From positions 1,989,001 to 2,053,000 of the forward strand of contig NW_027288510.1 of NCBI RefSeq assembly GCF_037038585.1: 64,000 bases of DNA. The letters are read 5' to 3'. Under the pieces are notes generated by a model. It was not told the origin of the DNA, searched no databases, and saw nothing but the letters and a program-made list of their open reading frames with translations. The DNA is from Patagioenas fasciata (lineage: Eukaryota > Chordata > Aves > Columbiformes > Columbidae). A program made the translations under genes and the position numbers. Every line of letters begins with the position of its first letter. Position 1 is the stretch's first letter. Of the stretch, positions 60,113-64,000 are shown one piece after another.

Positions 60113-61158
60113 GACCCCGCTGACTCCCATTGACCCCCATTGACCCATTGATCCCCATTGACCCCATTGACCCCCATTGATCCCATTGACCCATTGACCC
60201 CATTGACTCCCATTGACTCCCATTGACTCCCATTGACCCCATTGACCCCCATTGATCCCATTGACCCATTGACTCCCATTGACCCCCATTGACCCCGTTG
60301 ACTCATTGATCCCCATTGCCCCCCATTGCCCCCCATTGATCCCCATTGATCCCCATTGACCCCATTGACCCCCATTGACACCCATTGACCCCATTGACCC
60401 CCATTGATCCCATTGATCCCATTGACCCATTGACCCCATTGACTCCCATTGACCCATTGACCCCATTGACCCATTGATCCCCATTGACCCCCATTGACCC
60501 CATTGACTCCCATTGACCCATTGATCCCCATTGACCCCATTGACTCCCATTGCCCCATTGACCCCATTGACCCCATTGCCCCATTGACCCCCATTGACCC
60601 ATTGATCCCCATTGACCCCATTGACCCCCATTGATCCCATTGACCCATTGACCCCATTGACTCCCATTGACCCATTGACCCCATTGACCCATTGATCCCC
60701 ATTGACCCCATTGACCCCCATTGACCCCATTGACTCCCATTGACCCATTGATCCCCATTGACCCATTGACCCCATTGACCCCATTGCCCCATTGACCCCC
60801 ATTGATCCCATTGACCCCATTGACCCCGCTGACTCCCATTGACCCCCATTGACCCCATTGATCCCCATTGACCCCATTGACCCCCATTGATCCCATTGAC
60901 CCATTGACCCCATTGACTCCCATTGACCCCATTGACCCCCATTGACCCCATTGACCCATTGACCCCATTGACCCATTGACTCCCATTGACCCCCATTGAC
61001 CCCGTTGACTCATTGATCCCCATTGCCCCCCATTGCCCCCCATTGATCCTCATTGATCCCCATTGCCCCCCATTGATCCCCATTGCCCCCATTGCCCCCC
61101 ATTGATCCCCATTGCCCCCATTGACTCCCATTGCCCCCCATTGCCCCCATTGTCCCAT
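60113..61158. repeat. ~10-bp minisatellite (CCCATTGAC type) with higher-order structure
   Basis: An array of about 100 units of 9-11 bases, variants of CCCATTGACC, CCCATTGATC and CCCATTGCCC. It begins directly at the last CR1 tail octamer. Two rare landmarks recur about 707 bp apart: CCGCTGACTCCCATTGAC at 60117 and 60826, and GTTGACTCATTGATCC at 60297 and 61003. This indicates a segmental duplication inside the array. Long minus-strand ORFs (Met-Gly-Ser/Gln-Trp-rich) arise because the unit lacks stops; they are not genes. Confidence 0.95.
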
Positions 61159-61204
61159 TTCAGGTAAAAGAGGACATAAACAAGAGAGAAAAAACAAAAC
61201 ACAA

Positions 61205-61380
61205 CACATTTGGGTACTCCTGGGTCCTTTGGGGCACTCCTGGGTCCTTTGGGGCACTCCTGGGTCCCTCCTGAACTCCTGGGTCCTTTGGGGCACTCCT
61301 GGGTCCCTCCTGAACTCCTGGGTCCTTTGGGGTACTCCTGGGTCCCTTGGGGTACTCCTGGGTCCCTCCTGAACTCCCCA
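61205..61380. repeat. 20-bp minisatellite, CpG-poor block
   Basis: Tandem copies of CACTCCTGGGTCCTTTGGGG and shorter variants (CCTCCTGAACTCCTGGGT). It aligns with the neighbouring TTCGGG family if CpG is read as TpG. Confidence 0.85.
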
Positions 61381-61452
61381 TAGACCCCCATAATTTCCCC
61401 CTTAGGGACCCAGGAGTGCCGCATAGTGACCCATAAGTGACTCATGGAGCCC

Positions 61453-61737
61453 CCTAAGTGCGTTCGGGTCCCCTCGGGTCCCTTCGGGTGAGTTCGGGCC
61501 CCACTCGGGTCCCTTCGGGTCCCTTCGGGTGTGTTCGGGTCCCCTCGGGTCCCTTCGGGTGCGTTCGGGTCCCACTCGGGTCCCTTCGGGTGCGTTCGGG
61601 TCCCTTCGGGTGCCTTCGGGTCCCCTCGGGTGCGTTCGGGCCCCACTCGGGTCCCTTCGGGTGCGTTCGGGTCCCTTCGGGTGCGTTCGGGTCCCCTCGG
61701 GTCCCTTCGGCTCCCTTCGTGTATCTTCGGCTCCTCT
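61453..61737. repeat. 20-bp minisatellite, TTCGGGTCCCTTCGGGTGCG block
   Basis: About 14 units with a CpG in each half unit. Variants include CCACTCGGGT and CCCCTCGGGT. Confidence 0.92.
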
Positions 61738-61984
61738 CGGAGCCGCCTCCGCGCACGCCACGCACAGTGGGCGTGGCCACGCACCCCCCCCCTTCCCATT
61801 GACCGCCGCCTGAGGAAGGGGGCGTGGCCTCGCTCGCAGCCGCCGCCGCGGCGGGAAACGATCGTGAGGCGGGAAAAGGGGGAGAAAGTTGGGGGGGGAG
61901 GAAGAGGAGGGGCCGGGGGGGGAGCGGAACACGGGTTTTGGGGTAAAAAGGGGGGGATTTGGGAGTTTGGCGCCTTTTGGGGCA
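61738..61984. promoter_or_regulatory. CpG-rich spacer with Sp/KLF and E2F-like motifs
   Basis: The block interrupts the 20-bp minisatellite. It contains GGGCGTGGCC twice (about 61769 and 61822; Sp/KLF type) and GCGGGAAA near 61851 and 61870 (E2F type). It may be a promoter for the downstream gene or for an antisense transcript. Confidence 0.45.
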
Positions 61985-62266
61985 CTTTCGGGTGGGTTCG
62001 GGTCCCTTCGGGGAGACTTCGGGCCCCTTCGGGTGGGTGCGGGTCCACTCGGGTGGGTTCGGGCTCCTTCGGGTGGGTTCGGGCCCCTTCGGGTGGGTTC
62101 GGGTCCACTCGGGTGGGTTCGGGTCCACTCGGGTGGGTTCGGGTCCCTTCGGGTGGGTTCGGGTCCACTCGGGTGGGTTCGGGTCCCTTCGGGTGCGTTC
62201 GGCTCCACTCGGACCCCTTCGGGAAGACTTCGGGTCCCTTCGGGTGCGTTCGGCCCCGGCCGGGAC
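61985..62266. repeat. 20-bp minisatellite, TTCGGGTCCACTCGGGTGGG block
   Basis: About 13 units in the same 20-base register as the 61453 block, differing in the last third of the unit. Confidence 0.92.
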
Positions 62267-62526
62267 TCGGGCGCCGTTCGGCTCCGCTCGGGCGCCGTTC
62301 GGCTCCGCTCGGGCGCCGTTCGGCTCCGCTCGGGCGCCGTTCGGCTCCGCTCGGCTCCGCTCGGGCCCATTCGGCTCCGCTCGGGCCCATTCGGCTCCGC
62401 TCGGGCGCCGTTCGGCTCCGCTCGGGCCCATTCGGCTCCGCTCGGGCCCATTCGGCTCCGCTCGGGCCCATTCGGCTCCGCTCGGGCCCATTCGGCTCCG
62501 CTCGGGCCCATTCGGCTCCGCTCACC
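62267..62526. repeat. 20-bp minisatellite, TTCGGCTCCGCTCGGGCCCA block
   Basis: About 13 very regular units, the last five nearly identical. GCCG and CCAT variants alternate. It abuts the CpG-island promoter on its right. Confidence 0.93.
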
Positions 62527-62742
62527 TCTTTCCGTCTCCGCTCGTTTTCCCGCGCTTTCCCTCAGAGCGCGAAACGAAGCGCGGGGACCCCCGGGGCCGC
62601 TTTTTTCGCGCTTTTCCCGAGGTGACAACAGCGGGGGCTTTGGGGACACAGCTCGGGGAGCCTCAGCGGGAGGGTTTTGGGTTGAAAAAGCGCTATTTTG
62701 GGTCAATTTTGAGGTGGTTTGTGGCCCTCCCGGCGGGGCAAG
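62527..62742 (+). promoter_or_regulatory. CpG-island promoter / 5' UTR of the downstream gene
   Basis: CpG-rich unique sequence between the 20-bp array and the putative first exon. It ends with AAGATGGCGGC (62740-62750 area), the YY1 consensus that commonly overlaps the start codon near the transcription start of housekeeping genes. Confidence 0.55.
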
Positions 62743-62773
62743 ATGGCGGCTGCGGACATCGAGGGGCTGCTGG
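62743..62773 (+). CDS. Putative first coding exon of an unidentified gene (MAAADIEGLL)
   Basis: The ATG sits in the YY1-type context AAGATGGCGGC. Ten codons (MAAADIEGLL) plus one base precede a strong donor, G|GTGAGTAA, at 62774. Only this exon is in the window, so I cannot name the gene. The short Ala-rich start followed by a phase-1 donor is typical of housekeeping genes with CpG-island promoters. Without the splice, the frame ends at a stop two codons later. Confidence 0.55.
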
Positions 62774-64000
62774 GTGAGTAATGAGGGGGAATTAGGGGTG
62801 ATTAGCGCGAATTAGGGGGTAATTAGGGGGCAGCGGGGATATGGGGGGGTGGGGGGGGTGTTAATTAGCGCTGCTGAGGGTGTTAATTCTTAATGAATGC
62901 AGAGGAGGAGCCGTTCCCCAGGGCCATTGTCCCCAGGGCCCATTGTGACATCCTCTGCACCCCCTTGTCCCCAGGGCCCATTCTGACATTCAGGGGACCC
63001 CTCTTTGTCCCCAGGGCCCATTGTGACATCCTGGGGATCCCTCATTGTCCCCAGGGCCCATTGTGACGTCCCAGGACCCCCCATTGTCCCCAGGACCTAT
63101 TGTGACATTCAGGGGGCCCCTTTGTCACTGGGGCCCATTGTGACACCATGGAGACCCCCGCTTGTCCTCAGGGTCCATTGTGACATCCTGGGCACCCCCC
63201 ATTTTCCCCAGGACCCATTGTGACATCCTGGCCACCCCCTTGCTCCCAGGGCCCGTTGTGGCACCATGGGGACACCCCCTTTGTCCCCAGGGCCCATTGT
63301 GACATCCCAGGACCCCCCTTTGTCCCCAGGGCCATTGTAGCACCATGGGGACCCCCTTTGACCCCAGGGCCCATTGTGGCACCATGGCAACCCCTTTTGT
63401 CCCCAGGGCCCATTGTGACATTCTTGGACCCCACTTTGTCCCCAGGGCCTATTGTGACACCATGGGGACCCCTCCTTGTCACTGGGGACCCATTGTGACA
63501 CCATGGGGACCTCCCCTTGTCCTCAGGACTCATTCTCACATCCTGGACACCCCCCATTGTCCCCAGGGCCCATTGTGACATCCACTGCACCCCCTTGTCC
63601 CCAGGGCCCATTGTGACATTCAGGGGACCCCTCTTTGTCCCCAGGGCCCATTGTGACATCCTGGGGACCCCCCCTTGTCCCCAGGGCCCATTGTGATGTC
63701 CCAGGACCCCCCACTGTCCCCAGGGCCCATTGTGACATTCAGGGGACCCCCCTTTGTCCCCAGGGCCCATTCTGATACCGTGGGGACCCCCTTTGTCCCC
63801 AGGGCCCATTGTGACATGCTGGGGACGCTCTTTGTCCACAGGGCCCATTGTGACATCCTGGGGACCCTCCTTGTCCCCAGAGCCCATTGTGACATCCCAG
63901 GACCCCACTTTGTCCCCAGGGCTTATTGTGACACCATGGGGATCTCCCTTGTCCCCAGGGCCCATTGTGACATCCCATGACCCCCCTTTGTCCCCAGTGC
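62774..64000 (+). other. Intron 1 of the putative downstream gene
   Basis: It begins GTGAGTAATG and is G-rich with GGGGATTAG-like runs to 62880. A 40-bp minisatellite then fills the rest of the window. No second exon was seen. Confidence 0.45.
62922..64000. repeat. 40-bp minisatellite
   Basis: About 27 copies of a 40-base unit with cores GGGCCCATTGTGACAT and TTTGTCCCCA, spaced at 40 bases (for example 62973, 63013, 63053). It runs off the right edge. Since 40 is not a multiple of three, its ORFs cycle through three translations; they are artefacts. Confidence 0.95.

Noticed and set aside
60022-61296. 424-codon minus-strand ORF rich in Met-Gly-Ser, Asn-Gly and Gln-Trp
   Set aside because: It is the translation of the ~10-bp minisatellite, whose units contain no stop codon on that strand. 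Other frames are also open and it runs into CR1 sequence.
61050-62706. Overlapping 300-490-codon ORFs on both strands (Pro/Glu/Arg/Thr repeats)
   Set aside because: Both strands and several frames are open through the 20-bp arrays. There is no domain, and stops are absent by composition.
63109-63980. Gly-Pro-Gly-Asp-Lys repeat ORFs
   Set aside because: Translation of the 40-bp array in rotating frames; not a protein gene.
1-64000. DNAH17 or DNAH11 as the gene identity
   Set aside because: All three are beta-type outer-arm chains, but specific segments fit DNAH9 best from memory. A BLAST search would settle it.
1-64000. CRISPR arrays, operons, tRNA or rRNA genes
   Set aside because: The tandem arrays lack unique spacers, the genome is vertebrate, and no cloverleaf or rRNA core was recognised. 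The GC-rich block at 51.5-52.6 kb was considered as rDNA spacer, but no rRNA coding sequence flanks it.

Overview
This window looks like bird nuclear DNA, probably from a GC-rich microchromosome. It holds about 17 fragments of CR1, the dominant avian LINE, in both orientations. It also has CpG islands, long GC-rich minisatellites, a decayed retrovirus and a vertebrate gene with GT-AG introns. I saw no mammalian SINEs, no bacterial-style gene packing and no CRISPR array.

Positions 289-48986, minus strand: the 5' part of DNAH9, an outer-arm axonemal dynein heavy chain that powers ciliary beating. I placed 30 exons by hand from protein motifs, splice signals and reading phase. They run from the start codon (48986) through the tail, linker, AAA1 (Walker A at 10203-10359, Walker B at 8697-8801) and most of AAA2 (Walker A at 3269-3479). 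The gene leaves the window at its left edge. From 42583 to 289, 27 consecutive exons keep phase with no stop or frameshift. Between the exons at 44996-45154 and 42467-42583, however, roughly 230 tail residues that the family normally has are absent and the phases do not match. This is the main anomaly in the gene. Introns contain mostly CR1 fragments plus one striking CCAAT/FOX/RFX-like motif cluster (7070-7093). The promoter carries an X-box-like RFX site.

Positions 49.4-51.4 kb: a decayed retroviral mosaic. Pol pieces (integrase, then a protease fragment) lie on the plus strand and an env remnant on the minus strand. It is followed by a sharply bounded CpG island (51.48-52.61 kb) with an NRF1 palindrome and a good minus-strand splice donor.

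Positions 52.6-57.4 kb: no gene recognised. There is an old CR1 body fragment and a weak internal duplication.

Positions 57.4-60.1 kb: a long, fairly young CR1 with endonuclease and reverse transcriptase regions, broken by two frame changes.

Positions 60.1-62.5 kb: tandem repeats. A ~10-bp array (CCCATTGAC type) starts exactly at the CR1 3' end and has a ~707-bp higher-order duplication. A 20-bp family then becomes more CpG-rich toward a CpG-island promoter.

Positions 62.7-64.0 kb: a probable first coding exon on the plus strand (MAAADIEGLL, with a YY1 motif over its ATG) of a gene I cannot name. Its first intron is occupied by a 40-bp minisatellite that runs off the window.
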